Of a DNA stretch of 64,000 bases, positions 44,360-56,276 are shown in pieces. The stretch covers positions 77,835,501-77,899,500 of the forward strand of contig CP136890.1 of the NCBI GenBank assembly GCA_034359265.1. The letters run 5' to 3'. Every line of letters starts with the position of its first letter. The stretch's first letter is position 1. This DNA is from Canna indica. Lineage: Eukaryota; Streptophyta; Magnoliopsida; Zingiberales; Cannaceae. The notes below the pieces were generated by a model. That model was not told where the DNA came from. It saw only the letters and a program-made list of their open reading frames with translations, and made no database searches. Both the position numbers and the translations under genes were made by a program.

Positions 44360-45660
44360 TGACTAAGGTTCTACCCATGGAGAAGCTTATTGCTTGTAGA
44401 GAGGTGTCTGGTATACCAGTCCCACCCACTTAAGTATGAAGAGATTTATTGTGGTGTCCCACTTAAGTGGTGTGGGACCCACATATGTTAAAAAGAAATA
44501 AAAAAAGGATGAAGTGGAATCACGAGTGGACTTCCTCATCTTCTTCGTTCCAAACAGTGTGTCACCCTCTTTTTCATTAGGTTTTTGATTTGCCAAAATT
44601 GGATGGTCATTTTTTCTCTAATTTTTGATGATTTTCTGATATGTTGTTCTCCTCAACGAGCTCTACAATCTGAACGGTGTTGATCGTTGAAAGGCTATCA
44701 TTTTTGTGGTCTTCTTCAACCTATCTTGGTTAGATCTTTTCAATCTCCAGTTCATTATTGCTTTCGTTGAGATGAAATTATACCGTTTGAGATGAGATTT
44801 GGATTACCTCTAGTTGTGCTAGGGATGAACAGTTATACCCATTAATCTTATTAGTGAAAGATTTTATCTGGACCAGGTCTCGTGATTTTTCTCTTCACAT
44901 TGAAGAGTTTTTTACGTAAAAAGTTTTGGTGTTTTTGTGATTGTTATTTATTATTTTACTGCTCAATTAATTTTTGCACTAAACTAAAAATAACTTTATT
45001 CCCAGTAGTAAGGGAGATTGGACTTCAATAAACTTGATAGTCGCATGCACACAACAAGCATCATTATCTTTGATAATAACACCAACACCAACAATTTCAT
45101 CCTTCTAATATCAATCATAGTTTGCCTTTAGCCATTGCAACATTGAGGGGATTCCATTTTAAGATAATATTTTGCTTTATCAAATTTCCTTAGGATGAGA
45201 ATGGTTAAAATGCATGGATGCAAAAGATAGAATTTAAATCACTTAAATCACAAGTTGTTCAAGAGAAAGCTATTAGATGAAAGTTGCCTCATAGTAGGAA
45301 ACTTTTCATTCAGAGATAATGGAAAAAACAAAGAGTAATGGTCACTAGCTTTTAAAAGAACCAGGATCAATGGTCCTATCAAGTAACAAGAGTCAGGTTC
45401 CAAAACTCCAAGGAATATACGGTTGAAAATCATAATGTAGCTTTTGGCCAAAAAGAAACCACATCATTGACCAAATTTACATAAAAATAACAAGTGTTGG
45501 ATAGTTTAAATATAAGAATCACAAAACACACAATTACAGTTAAAAGAAATTCCCAATTGACACAATCTCTATCAAATCAAAAGTTGAACATGGAAAAACT
45601 TCCACAAGAAAATCTTTATTTTGTGAGCAATACAAAGTTTTTGCCGTTGGTCGAGGTTTT

Positions 45661-46239
45661 CACCATCGTACTTGAGTATTCTCCGTGAGTATTTTGATGA
45701 TAACAAACCAAATTTAATGATGTCTTTAAGCGTAAAAATTTTAGGTTGAAGTTGATGATGAAACATGGGTGTGATACGAATCGAAAACTCGACATTTTCA
45801 CATGGATTGGATATTAAATTCATACATCAAATTGTATTTATTGTGTAAATTATTTTTATTGACATCATGTATCTTTGTTGGATAAATTTTCAAGGTAGAG
45901 AGCACTTCGTTGTGATAAAAAATCAACTCAAAAGTCAAAAATTGGCTGAGAATCTACCTACAATAAGTAGTTCGGTAGACCGACCTTCATTAGACGTTTG
46001 ATAGACCTTCATTCGAAATCATAATGGCTTGTTTTTGAGTATCTGCAACTCTTGCTCCTTGGGAAGCTACAAAACCTTCATCCTAGCCTTCCACCGTATA
46101 GTATTGATGCCCTAATCCATTATTGAGATAACCTCTCGCATCTTTAAGCTTTCAAAATAAAAAAAACCCTAGTTTGAGCTTCTATTGAACATTTTCTTTA
46201 AATCCTAGCTTCTTGAAAATTTCAAACTTAGTACTATGG
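45661..46239. repeat. Possible SIRE-like LTR fragment
   Basis: Shares TTTTGATGATAACAAA and GGTAGACCGACC-type sequence with the SIRE-like LTRs further right, but no end or TSD is visible. No gene. Confidence 0.35.
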
Positions 46240-46247
46240 GTGCAAGT

Positions 46248-46850
46248 TAGGGGTGAGCAAAAAAAACTGATTTTCGAGTTTGAGGTTATATTTTTGAAAA
46301 AAAAATGGTTTTCGAGTTTGGGTTCGGTCAGAGGTTTAAAAAGTCCATCAATTTCGATTAACCGACCGGTTCAATATAAATAAATTATAAAAAAATTTAA
46401 AAGTTAACCAAATAATTTATAAATTATTAAAAAAATTATATAAAAAATTATATAAAAAATTATATAAAAAATTATATAAAAAATTATATAAAAAATTATA
46501 TAAAAAATTATCAAAAATTATAAATATATATATAAATTATTAATTTTTACATCACATTATTTTAGCTCAAGTGGTTTCACTTTTTTTTCTTTTTTTTCAA
46601 TGGGGATTCGATATTTGTTTGAATTTTTTTGCATATGTGATTTGTATAATGTTACTATGTTTATAGGTTAAAAGATTTTATTGGTTAATCGGAAACTACT
46701 GATTAATCGAACCGAAAAAATTAAAATAGAAATGATGGTTAACCAAAGTTAATGTACCAGTTTACGATTAATAATTTTGAAAAACCGAAGTTAATGGACC
46801 GGTTAATAAAATTACTAATGGACCGGTTAACCGGTCCATGCTCACCCCTA
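46248..46850. mobile_element. hAT-type MITE, 603 bp, complete
   Basis: Perfect 12-bp TIRs TAGGGGTGAGCA and TGCTCACCCCTA with identical 8-bp TSD GTGCAAGT (46240-46247; 46851-46858). Contains a 12-bp tandem repeat AAAAAATTATAT (about 6 copies, 46429-46510) and GGTTAACCGGTCCA motifs. No ORF. Confidence 0.96.
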
Positions 46851-46858
46851 GTGCAAGT

Positions 46859-47195
46859 GAGCCGAGCAGCTTGTGAGCTACTCGGGATCTACTCGATGAA
46901 AATTCAAACTCGACTCGATCTTATTGAGCTCGAGCCAAGCTTTATATACGAGCGAACCGAGCTCGAGCTAAGCAATACCCGGCTCGAGCGATTCGCGAGC
47001 CTAATCGAGCTTCATATATTTATATATAATTACATAAATATTAATATTTCAAATCAGGTCGAGCATAAACCCAAGTCGAGCCAAGCTAAATCGAGCTTTA
47101 ATGAGCTCGATCAAGCTTGAGAAAAATAAACGAGCCGAGCTCGAGCACATGCAATGAACTGGACTAGTACTATTGGGTTCGGTCGAATCAGGCCC
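46859..47195. repeat. GAGCTCGA/CTCGAGC-rich repetitive sequence
   Basis: Many copies of GAGCTCGAGC, CGAGCC and TCGAGCTT in a 280-bp stretch. Probably a degenerate non-autonomous element at the edge of the gypsy LTR. No gene. Confidence 0.45.
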
Positions 47196-47596
47196 AGCAG
47201 CGCCCCGTACTCCTGAATCTGACTTGAGCCAGACCAAATGGCTCCACCCGGGGGATCCACTCGGCCATACAAGGATATCCACATCATTTTGAATTACAAG
47301 GGATACGCCATTACGAGCCCGAAATCTCCGGGATCAGTCTCGACCCGTTCTGAGTAATATCCCCGTGAGATTACCAGGTGGCGTCATTACCTCTACCTAC
47401 AATAAATATAGACACATCATGCCTCAAATAACTTAAGTTCTAATTTTTATTACATTCACCTCGAATATCTACTAACTTGAGCGTCAAAGTGTCTTTTGTA
47501 GGCCCTGCTCCTCCTGCCCCCTACCCCACCGGAGTTGCACCTGGCCAGGAGAGACACTGAACCGAACCAGACTACTTCGATCCTCGGGCAGGAACA

Positions 47597-47616
47597 TTTG
47601 GCGCCCACCGTGGGGC
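47597..47616 (+). other. Primer binding site of the gypsy element
   Basis: TTTGGCGCCCACCGTGGGGC immediately after the LTR end CA; this PBS is typical of RIRE2/Tat-type elements. Confidence 0.85.
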
Positions 47617-47837
47617 CGAGTAAAGCTTACCTGCCCACAATGGTTGGAACTCGGAGCTAGGTGATTGCTGTCGCACACCAAGGGCAACGCCCCGACGACG
47701 ATGTTCACCCGTAACCTAGTAACGTTAAAATAGTGAAGAGCGACGCTCCGGCACCAACCAACCTCCCACCAGAAGCACCCCAGCGTCGGATAAATGGCTT
47801 GGAGGCGGAGAACCAATGGTTAACAACTTAGGTCGAG

Positions 47838-48948
47838 ATGGTGATGCGGTCCCGGGAACAACTCTCGGCCGATCATGAGTGGCACCGCTCGGAACATGTA
47901 GAAAGCAATCACTCGAAGAGAAGAAGGCCGGTCTTTGTCCTTCAGGACAAGGTCTCTAGCTCACCACGACGAGGAAGAGAAAAAGATTCTAGGGTGACAG
48001 AGCTCACTACTCCTCTTCCTATCGACTCGGGACCTTTTGATGAGCACATCATGGCGACGTGCCTCCCACCCAGGTTCAGGTTGTCGACCACTCTGAAACC
48101 CTATGATGGTATGGACGATCCAAACATACACTTGATGATGTTTAGGTCCATGATGCTCCTCAATGGAGCGACCGGCCTCGTCCTTTGCAGGGCTTTCCCA
48201 ACCTTCTTGGAGAAAGCTGCTCTACTATGGTTCTCCTCCCTTCCACTGGGATCAATACACTCTTTCGCGGAACTCTCCCGCGGCTTCACCAATCGATTCT
48301 CCTCATCTCGGATCTACTCCAAGATGTAGGACACCCCCCACTACATCAAGCAAGGATCACACGAGCCCTTGAGGGACTATGTACGAAGGTTCCAAGCCGC
48401 AGCTGCAGAGATCCCGAATCTTGACCCCTGAGTCGAACTCTACTCCAACAAATATATGACTTAATGAAACCAAAATATATGATTAACTTCCAAGAAACAA
48501 CTTCCAATTTTATGGAAATGGAAGAACTTCACGAGGCCATGAAAGCTAACAGGCGGAATGCCAGGGACACTACTGAAGACAAAAGGTCCAGGAAAAGAAA
48601 TAGAAAAGGCGAAGATCGCAGCTACCGTGTACGAGGCAACGACCGAGCAGCGAGATCTCCACCCCGCCCAAACGCACGGTATGAAAGGTACACTCCATTC
48701 AACACCAAGAAGGAAGCCATCCTTCGTGGAATCTACGACTTAAAGCTCATTAGGCATCCTGTCAATGCCGGGAAGCAGAATTTGCCGCCCAACGCCGACA
48801 TGAGCAAAAAATGTGCCTTCCATGACACCTACGGGCACACCACTGAAGACTGTGTAGTACTCGGAGACCAACTCAAGGACATGGTCTATGCAGGATGCCT
48901 CGATAGGTATACTAACCAACGAAGGGAGCATGGTCGAAGTAGGAGCTG
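47838..48948 (+). pseudogene. gypsy gag relic
   Basis: From the region before FDEHIMATCLPPRFRLSTTL: KPYDGMDDPNIHLMMFRSMM, RAFPTFLEKAALLWFSSLP, SFAELSRGFTNRFSSS are the retrotransposon gag domain. A stop follows SKM, then HYIKQGSHEPLRDYVRRFQ, more stops, then YTPFNTKKEAILRGIYDLKL and a Tat-type knuckle KKCAFHDTYGHTTEDCV. At least four in-frame stops. Non-functional. Confidence 0.85.
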
Positions 48949-49235
48949 AGACCACCGACGTCGGAGCCGAAGTTGGACACCTCCAAACCCCCACTCAGGC
49001 CAAAGAGAAAACAACTGAGCCGACCGCTCAGGAAATGAACTCTGAGGAGTTATCGATTACATTGTCGGTGGATTTGCGGGAGACGATGAATCGAGCTCGG
49101 CCAGAAATAGGTCTCTCCGAGCAATCATGGCGGTCGACATCACCACTCGCTCACATCAGCCCGCCTCTAAAATTCGGTAATATTGTTCTATGAATACAAT
49201 TTCTAGGAAACCTACACGACCCGGTCATAATTTTT

Positions 49236-49730
49236 GTGATCATAGGAAACTTCATTGTGAAAAAGATCCTGGTGGATCAAGGCAGTTCAGCCGACATCCT
49301 CCCCTACTCTACTTTCGAAGAAATGCAGGTGACTAAAGCCTCACTCACACCCTGCAAGGAAGACTTGGTGGGCTTCTCAAGAAAAATAGTCGACGTCCAA
49401 GGTGCCATATGGCTAAGGACAACGTTCAACTCCCAATTAAATGCAAAAACGATCGATGTGCAATACTTGGTAATCAACATCCCTAATCCTTTTGAAATGA
49501 TCTTGGGACGACCCTCTTTAAATAGTTTGGGAGCCGTCGTATCAACCCCTCACCTGACACTAAAATTCCCCATTTCAGAAACAGAAGTAGGCGTACTCCA
49601 CGCTGACCAAAAAGAAGCCCGACGATGCTACAACGAATGCCTCAAGCAAAGAACCACCAGGCTAAAGAAAGAACCTAACACATCACCTCAACATGCACCT
49701 TTGACAACTATAGGCAAACAACTGACATGA
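49236..49730 (+). pseudogene. gypsy aspartic protease fragment
   Basis: VKKILVDQGSSADILPYSTF gives the D-x-G-S-S catalytic signature of Tat-type proteases, followed by NPFEMILGRPSLNSLGAVVS (the ILGRP motif). The open frame then ends at 49730 without leading into a reverse transcriptase. Confidence 0.85.
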
Positions 49731-49734
49731 ATAC

Positions 49735-50247
49735 CCGAGCAAAGATCAAGCAAAGACACACGAAAATGACCCTGGACTAGCATAGCTTAAAGGTCGAGTA
49801 TCAACTCAAGTTGTAAGCAAACCGCCCTAATAGGCGCAAATAAAGCTCGATCAGAGCACTTTCCTATACGCACAATTTCCTTTTTATAATTAATAAAAAA
49901 TAATATTCCTCGTATTTATGTGTGTGTGTCGAGGAACTCTACGACCATCTCGCCGTCTCAGCGAATATCTCGCAACTCGAAACAAACATGACCCCTCGCG
50001 TGGTCCTGCCTCACGTTTCTTAACGAGCTCGGCTTGACCCCCCAAGCGCGATCCTTGGCCCCGTGTCACTACTTTCGGCCTCAGTGCCCTCACACGACCC
50101 CTCGCATGGTCCTACCTTACGCTCCTCGGTGAGCTCGACTTCAACCTCCGAGCGCTGTCCTCGGCTCCAGAGTCGCTACTTCTAGCCTTAGAGCCCTTAC
50201 ATGGTCAGGACTTGATTTTCACCAGCTTGGCTCGTTCACCAGCACCG
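49735..50247. repeat. 3' tandem repeats of the gypsy element, left part
   Basis: Units of about 105-110 bp with GAGCTCGGCTTGACCCCC, AAGCGCGATCC, CCTTACACGA-type blocks. The array stops at the solo LTR insertion (50248) and resumes at 61994. Confidence 0.8.
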
Positions 50248-50966
50248 TCACACCCCAAATTCGGTATGATCGGCCAGGATACGCCACGTACCCCGAAGCC
50301 TAACACAACTCAAATCACATACACAACAATAACCTGAACAGACTATGACATTTCAAAAGGGAATAAATAGACTTAAATTCCAAACCAATCCATAGACTCA
50401 ATGAAATATAAATGTTCAATTTATTTAAAGAAAGTTTAATAAATAAACCAAGACGCCTAAAAGAAAGAAAAATACAGAAATAATAACCTGAATCTACATG
50501 ACTCAATAACTAAAAAAGAACTAAAAGGACTCAGGTATCCCCCTCAACCACGATATGTCACGAGACCCACTGCCCTGCCGCCACCAGCCGTGCTACTGTA
50601 CCCCGTTACCTCTATGATCTCGCTCAGGTGTTGAAAAAAAATAACAAAAATGAGGGGTAAGTCCAACTAGGACTTAGTGAGTAGATCAATCCTCATTTTC
50701 ACCATATCATCATCATGCAATCAATAATAATAAGGAGCATAATATAAACAGTAAATGACATTATAACATCATAAGCTTATCTACTACCCTGCGCATGATA
50801 ACAACATCTACCACAGATAAATAATCATAATGCAATGACACATCCACATGAATGATCTATGGACCCGTCGGTCTCTCATAGCCACGTAGGGTAGGTAGAC
50901 GGTGTGGCCTCCGCGCTACCACCCAGCGTAGTGTCATCTCTTTGGGGCATGCACTCCCCTCACCGA

Positions 50967-52357
50967 TGTAGGCGAAATAACGACACTAGAGGGGGGTGAA
51001 TAGTGTGTTTACTAATTCGATTAGCCTAAATTCACTTTTAATCGTTTACTTAGATTGGTTTAGGCAATTTGCAATTCGATGATTTTATATGCGGAAGCAA
51101 TAAATGATTTAGCAATTAAAGCAAATAAGAAATCAATCAAACACAAGATTTATAGTGGTTCGGCCCCAATGCGTACTTCACTATCTAAGCACCTCGCTTA
51201 GGATTTCCAAACTATTTTTATTAGATTAATTTACGTTTCCCTTACACAGAGGACTTTTCACCGAAGAGACGCACTCTCGACCTAAGGCACTTCCACACTC
51301 GGAAGTCACCGCCTTCTTATCAAGAGTCCTCTTCCACCTCAACCCTAAGGGACAACTAAACTAATCCTAGTAAACACTAAGTTTACGCAAGTGGCTTTAC
51401 ACCTAACACTAGGTAACCACTTCCAAATTCAGACCTAACAATCCTAGGTCTATCACACGCAAATTCAATTAAAACGCGTTCAAATAACAATAAAGATTAC
51501 AATGAAAAGAGCTAATAATAAAATAAGAATAACTACTCTTTTCAATCCTTGTAGCCTTCAACTCGTCAAGATGTAGAGCTTGATCAAAACCCGAGTTGAG
51601 CCCAGCTTGTGCGCTTGAAGAAGATGTTCGCGGAAGGAAACAGAGCACACTTCAATCAATCATTGGAAGGCTTTTAATCTCCTTTTAAAGTGCTCAAAAA
51701 TCTGTAGGAGTCAAGGAAGAAGTTAAAAGAATCATATGAGGGTATATTTATACCCTGTTGAAGAAATGACTATTCAACGGATAGAAAACTATTTGTTATA
51801 GGCCGCCGGTCGAACGGTCGGTCGACTGACGGGTCAACCGCTTGACGCAAATTCTTCGATCTACGACTTCCGGTCGACCGCTCGAGCTACTACCCAATTT
51901 GGGCTTCGATCGATCGGCCGAAGTAGCTCTGCGATTTTTCTTCATTTGTTCGGTCGACCGAATGGCTACTGCCACTTTTTACCTACATTCGGTCGACCGC
52001 CCGGTTGATCGAATTTAGGCTGAAATAATTTTTTCAGCCGATTTCTTCTGCGCTTGGTTTTCGGGTTTCGGCTTTCAATGAGCATCATCTTGGAGAGCTT
52101 TTGACGTGATCTTTGGACTCGTCCAAGCTACTTTGGTGAACTCATCGATCTTCGAGAAACTTCCGCGACGAACCTGAGCGCGACGATCAATGTCCTTTCG
52201 ATTTCCGATTTCTCTGACTTTTTCGATCGAGGACATCGAACGCTAATTGATATGGAACCTGAAGGATATTCTCAATGAAATCTTTAGTCCCATGTTTGTT
52301 ATCATCAAAACCATCAAAACCGAGATTTAGGCTATGGTTGAAAACCTAAAGCCAACA
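50967..52357 (-). repeat. 3' LTR of the SIRE-like element
   Basis: 1391 bp; contains GGTATATTTATACCC (TATA region, near 51,745) and clusters of GGTCGACCG/CGATCGATCGG (51,800-52,000). About 80 bp shorter than its partner. Confidence 0.9.
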
Positions 52358-52371
52358 ATCTCCCCCTTTTT

Positions 52372-52860
52372 GATGATGACAAACATCCATAAGAAAATAT
52401 ACCATTTAAAGCATAGAGGATATCAACTAAGGGATTTCTCCCCTTATCAACATGCATATCAATAAGAATAAACTCCCCATATCTATATGCATGTATCTTC
52501 TAAATTCTCTTTTATCATTTTGTGTGATACTTTGTCATGGGTGTATTCAATTATACTACTTCCTTTATCAATATATTTACTCCCCCTATCGATAAGCATA
52601 TATCCATGTACTCTCCCCTTTTCGTCATCCATAAAAAATGATCAAACATAGCAAGCACATCAAAAATAAACATCACTAACCAACACATGGTTAACTAAAC
52701 ACATGTTCATAAAGATGAAAATGTCAATACATCACATAGTTAATCAAAGACATGTTAAAAGGATAAAAAATACCAATACATCCAATACATCAATCATCAC
52801 TAATGTCAATATAGTAATACATCAGGGAGGACTATTCGTCATCAGGTGGTGGATGAGGTG
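52372..52860. other. Spacer between 3' ORF and 3' LTR of the SIRE-like element
   Basis: AT-rich non-coding sequence with short CAATACATCA-type repeats; no gene. Confidence 0.5.
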
Positions 52861-52882
52861 GTAGATGCGACTAATAATACTG

Positions 52883-54015
52883 TCACATCTCATCCACTCT
52901 CCCATACATTTCATCAACTCGACGACCGTACTCATCTATTTGTTGACCATACTGGTCAACACGTTGACCATACTCATCGATGCGTCGGCCATATTCACCG
53001 ATCATGGTCCCAAACTCGTCCATCTGACAGTCGATCACTTGCATGTGCACTGATGATGTTCTGTTCCATTCCATCTGATTAATCTGGAACTGAGAAAAAC
53101 GATGCTCCAGATCACTTTGACTCGCACGGGAAGGGCCAGATGATGATCCTCCAGCAGCTTCATCTTCCTCCATCTCTATCTGATCCTCAGCCTGATCCAC
53201 AGGATCTCCTCGGGTTCTTTTGTCGCGCTGATGTTCAAGAATCTTCATGCGGCCAAGGGAGGAAGAATTCATGGGTCTAGGAATAGGCTCTATCTCAAAC
53301 CTAGATCTATTAACCCCAGCTTCATATATGAAATGAGAGTTCATTGAGGCATATGGTAAGGCTTGTTTTTTGGAGGAATGTACTTCATCTATATATCTAA
53401 GCATGAGGTCAGGGACATCTATAGGGATATTAGACATGACACAGAAAGTACCCTAGAACTCATAGTGGTGACCTCATCGTAGTGTCCGGCTCTAGGAAGA
53501 ATGTTATGTGCAATGATGAGGTGCACAATCCTAGCAATGGGTGAAAGCTTGATGCTTTGGGTAGGGATCACTCCCTCATAATCTTCAGGGCATATAGCTG
53601 ATACAATTTCATGAGGAGGATACTCCTCATGAAAATGGTGGGTGGACATCTTATAAATTCGTGCTCCTAATAGAGGAAACCCAAAAGCATCTCTAATGAG
53701 GGATTTGGTTATGACTATGGATTTTCCTAAAATTTTTGATCGTAGAACTAAATCATCACCAAGTCTTGTCTTTTCTATTACTAGGTTAGAGAAGAAGGCT
53801 TTCACTATGATGGGGCATACCGGTACATGTTTTCCTAAGAACTCTACCCATCCCATGCTAGCAAGTTTCCCTCGGATATCAAATCGTTCTAAGTCATCTA
53901 AAATAATAGGCTGTGTTTGTAGGATGACTTTATCTACAAACTTAGAGGCTTGTTTCTTTCCTAATTGGGTCAAAAGATTATCAATTAAGGATGGGAGTTT
54001 GGTCTTAGGTGCCAT
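52883..54015 (-). pseudogene. 3' ORF of the SIRE-like element, 'putative plant transposon protein' type, frameshifted
   Basis: Starts MAPKTKLPSLIDNLLTQLG. The body (GWVEFLGKHVPVCPIIVKAF, KSLIRDAFGFPLLGARIYKM, LSPIARIVHLIIAHNILPRA) resembles the domain annotated in plants as putative plant transposon protein. Near 53446 the frame shifts by one base: the first frame runs out at 53419, while the other continues SNIPIDVPDLMLRYIDEVHS. The second half is acidic, then a seven-residue repeat (RRIDEYGQRVDQYGQQIDEY) that could form a coiled coil, ending at 52883. It sits between the missing pol and the 3' LTR, the place of the extra ORF in SIRE elements. Function unknown. Confidence 0.7.
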
Positions 54016-54730
54016 TCTGCAAGACAAATTTGAGGATGATGTAGATGATTAGTTTTAAATGAAAAACACATGCTTTTAACGCAAAAGGATGAGAGCGAAA
54101 AAGTTTAAGGATCGACATAGTCTCATGCAAAAACAAAAAGATTTTCTCATTAAGTTTAAAAAATAAAATAAAATAAAATAAAATAAAATAAAATAAAAGG
54201 AAAGGTTTAATCATGGAGATCCATAAATAAAAAGAAGAAAAATTGTTTTGGCTAGAGAAGAATAGAAAGCATTTTTGTTTTTGACCAAAATAAGATTCTT
54301 TTAAGAAGACATAAGTTTAAATTTGAGAAAAACTCATGGAAGCAAACAAGAAAATTCTTGACTAATGATTTTTGATCAAAATAAAATTCTATTAAAGAGC
54401 AAATGATGAATCACTTGAAGAAAACACGAAATATTTGATTTTTGTTGGAAGAAGACTTGTTTTTGGAGAGAACATGCTAAACAAAAGTTATCATTTATGT
54501 AAAATAAGCATGAATCATATTTTTGTGTATGAAACAAGGTACATTGAGAGTAAAAGATGAAAAAAATCATGTTTTTTACTATAATCTCATGAGTGATGGA
54601 CAAGGAAAGATTTTTACCTTAAAAGAGAGTCTTGGAGAGGAGGTAGAGCCCTAGAAGAAGAAAAGAGAAGACTTAGGATGGGGCAGCCGGTCGAATGGGC
54701 AAGGAAGCTCTAGTTTCGGGCTTAAATAAA
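54016..54730 (-). promoter_or_regulatory. Own promoter and spliced leader of the SIRE-like 3' ORF
   Basis: On the minus strand TTTATTTAAG (54730-54721) is a TATA-like box. It is followed by a CT-rich untranslated stretch ending in TTTTAAG|GTAAAAATC (exon end 54618). An intron of about 600 bp ends TTGTCTTGCAG|A directly before the ATG at 54015. An (AAAAT)n tract lies in the intron at 54159-54198. The splice sites and TATA spacing are good by eye but untested. Confidence 0.55.
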
Positions 54731-54734
54731 TGGA

Positions 54735-56276
54735 TTGAACGGCTAGGATTCAATCTGGGCGAGAAATTGGGCGATCTGGGCAAGTTTTCGCTCGCTGGTC
54801 GATCGGGCGATCGAATACCGATCGATCGCTCGATCTGCCCTGGTTTTTACCCCTTAAGAAAAAATTATTTTTCGAGAGGATGTGATCATCCAAATTTTGT
54901 GATTTTTTTTTACACAAATTAGACCCTATGAGGGTTCCAAAAATTCAGGAATCACTCAAAAATGATATCCCTACAATTTTCTAAAAATTCTACAAGATCA
55001 ATGGCATTTTTGTAAATATGAGTTATTTATCCACTGATTTTAGATTTTGCTCAAATTTTCTAGATATCAAGATATGATCATTTAATACTTGTTTATCAAG
55101 TTTGGAGTGAAATTAATATTGTTTAGTCAAGTTATGAGCTTAGCACGATTTTAATCAAAATATGCTTGAAATAATGAAAGTGCTAATAATCAAACTTGGC
55201 TATCTACTCATGTTTTCTCTAACTTAGACACTTGGACATCTAACATGAGTGAATTCAAACATGTTTGTGAAAATTTAATCCAAAAAGAGATTTCTAAGTC
55301 AAATTATTGACTTAGGTCAATTATTTCCAATTTGAGTCTCATGAACTAATCTAGTGATCACATTGTTCATCTAGTTATGAGTCTTCATGTGATACCAAGT
55401 GTAACAACCTAGACTCATGTGATATATGCATTCAAAACATGTTTGCCTACCATAGAAAATGAGGTCTCTAATGAAGATTCTAAACCTAGAGCAAATTTCA
55501 TCCAATCAACACATGAAATTGCCTAAGTTATCAAACATTAACTTACTCATGAATTTTTATATATTTATCAAGCAAAAACAATCATGAGCATAGAGACTTC
55601 ATTAATCATGAATAATCAATTATTATACAAATATTTTTGCAAAATTGAACTCATAGCTCACCCTTGAGAATTTTCCAAAATTTTTCATTTCCTTTTCAAT
55701 TTGGCTCTACTAGCTTTCCATCACATTTTTGATAACTTGCAAGCAGTATTCATTAGTAACATAATGGAAATATAACTACTAACAAGTTATCGTACCAGAT
55801 AGCAAGGAAAAAACTAAGTATCGATATCAAGATTTACTTTGCTAAATAGTTTGAAATCTGTTTCAAAATATGTTGTCATGAATCCAAAATGAATTTTCAA
55901 GAGATCATAAATATAATATCGATGAAAACATAATCTCCAACCCTTCCTATTGGTTGAAAACCGAAAGGCCACAATGAGCCTATGATTTAAAACCGTAAGA
56001 TCGCATGAGCTCATTACAGGCTACCTGGGTGTCCGAAGAGACCGGGAAATCAAAAATCAAAAACATTTTTGAAATATATTAAGAGCGGGGGAATCAACTA
56101 ATATTAAGCATATATCAACTCCAACTATAGTCTTAAGCAATGAGATATAGGAGATGATACTAAAATGTTTGATGCTAATTTTACCATAGGCATCTAGTCT
56201 AGATGAAGACATTGAAGTTGCAACCATGTAGGGATCCTTCTTTCAACTCATTGGTCAACTTCAATTCTTTAATCTC
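54735..56276 (-). other. Non-coding stretch replacing pol in the SIRE-like element
   Basis: AT-rich, no ORF with pol motifs on either strand. Short ORFs here are uninformative. This is where protease, integrase, RT and RNase H would lie in a complete element. Confidence 0.6.

Larger units (their letters stand above)
37659..45007 (+). mobile_element. Ty1/copia retrotransposon (Tork/Tnt1-like), TSD GTAAG
   Basis: 5-bp TSD GTAAG at 37654-37658 and 45008-45012. 5' LTR 37659-38193, 3' LTR 44447-45007, starting TGTTGTGGTGTCCC (TATTGTGG in the 3' copy) and ending CCCARTA. PBS TGGTATCAGAGC at 38196-38207 (initiator Met). Between lie gag, protease, integrase, RT and RNase H in copia order, all with breaks. 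A 2.3-kb foreign segment (40456-42757) separates integrase from RT. The LTRs differ at many sites, so the insertion is not young. Confidence 0.95.
37200..45660 (-). pseudogene. LINE 3' end (zf-RVT and RNase H), split by a copia element
   Basis: Reading the minus strand from 45,650, HKIKIFLWKFF begins a zf-RVT zinc-ribbon, with CVFCDSYI and HLLFLCKF at about 45,530-45,480. RNase H follows from 45134: WLKANYD, two stops, then DEIVGVGVIIKDNDACCVHA, down to 45013. The domain continues across the copia insertion at 37658 with KDLAILAAITSAGHIPSLII and EFDCVLIIDSIY. Removing the copia and one TSD copy rejoins the frame exactly (codons TTA CAT ACC). 37,200-37,550 is the decayed LINE 3' tail. The reverse transcriptase proper is not present, so this is a 5'-truncated LINE. 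Stops show it was dead or has decayed. Confidence 0.75.

Noticed and set aside
45572..45823. Minus-strand 83-codon ORF as an independent gene
   Set aside because: Its C-terminal part is the zf-RVT start of the LINE relic; the rest is LTR-like sequence.
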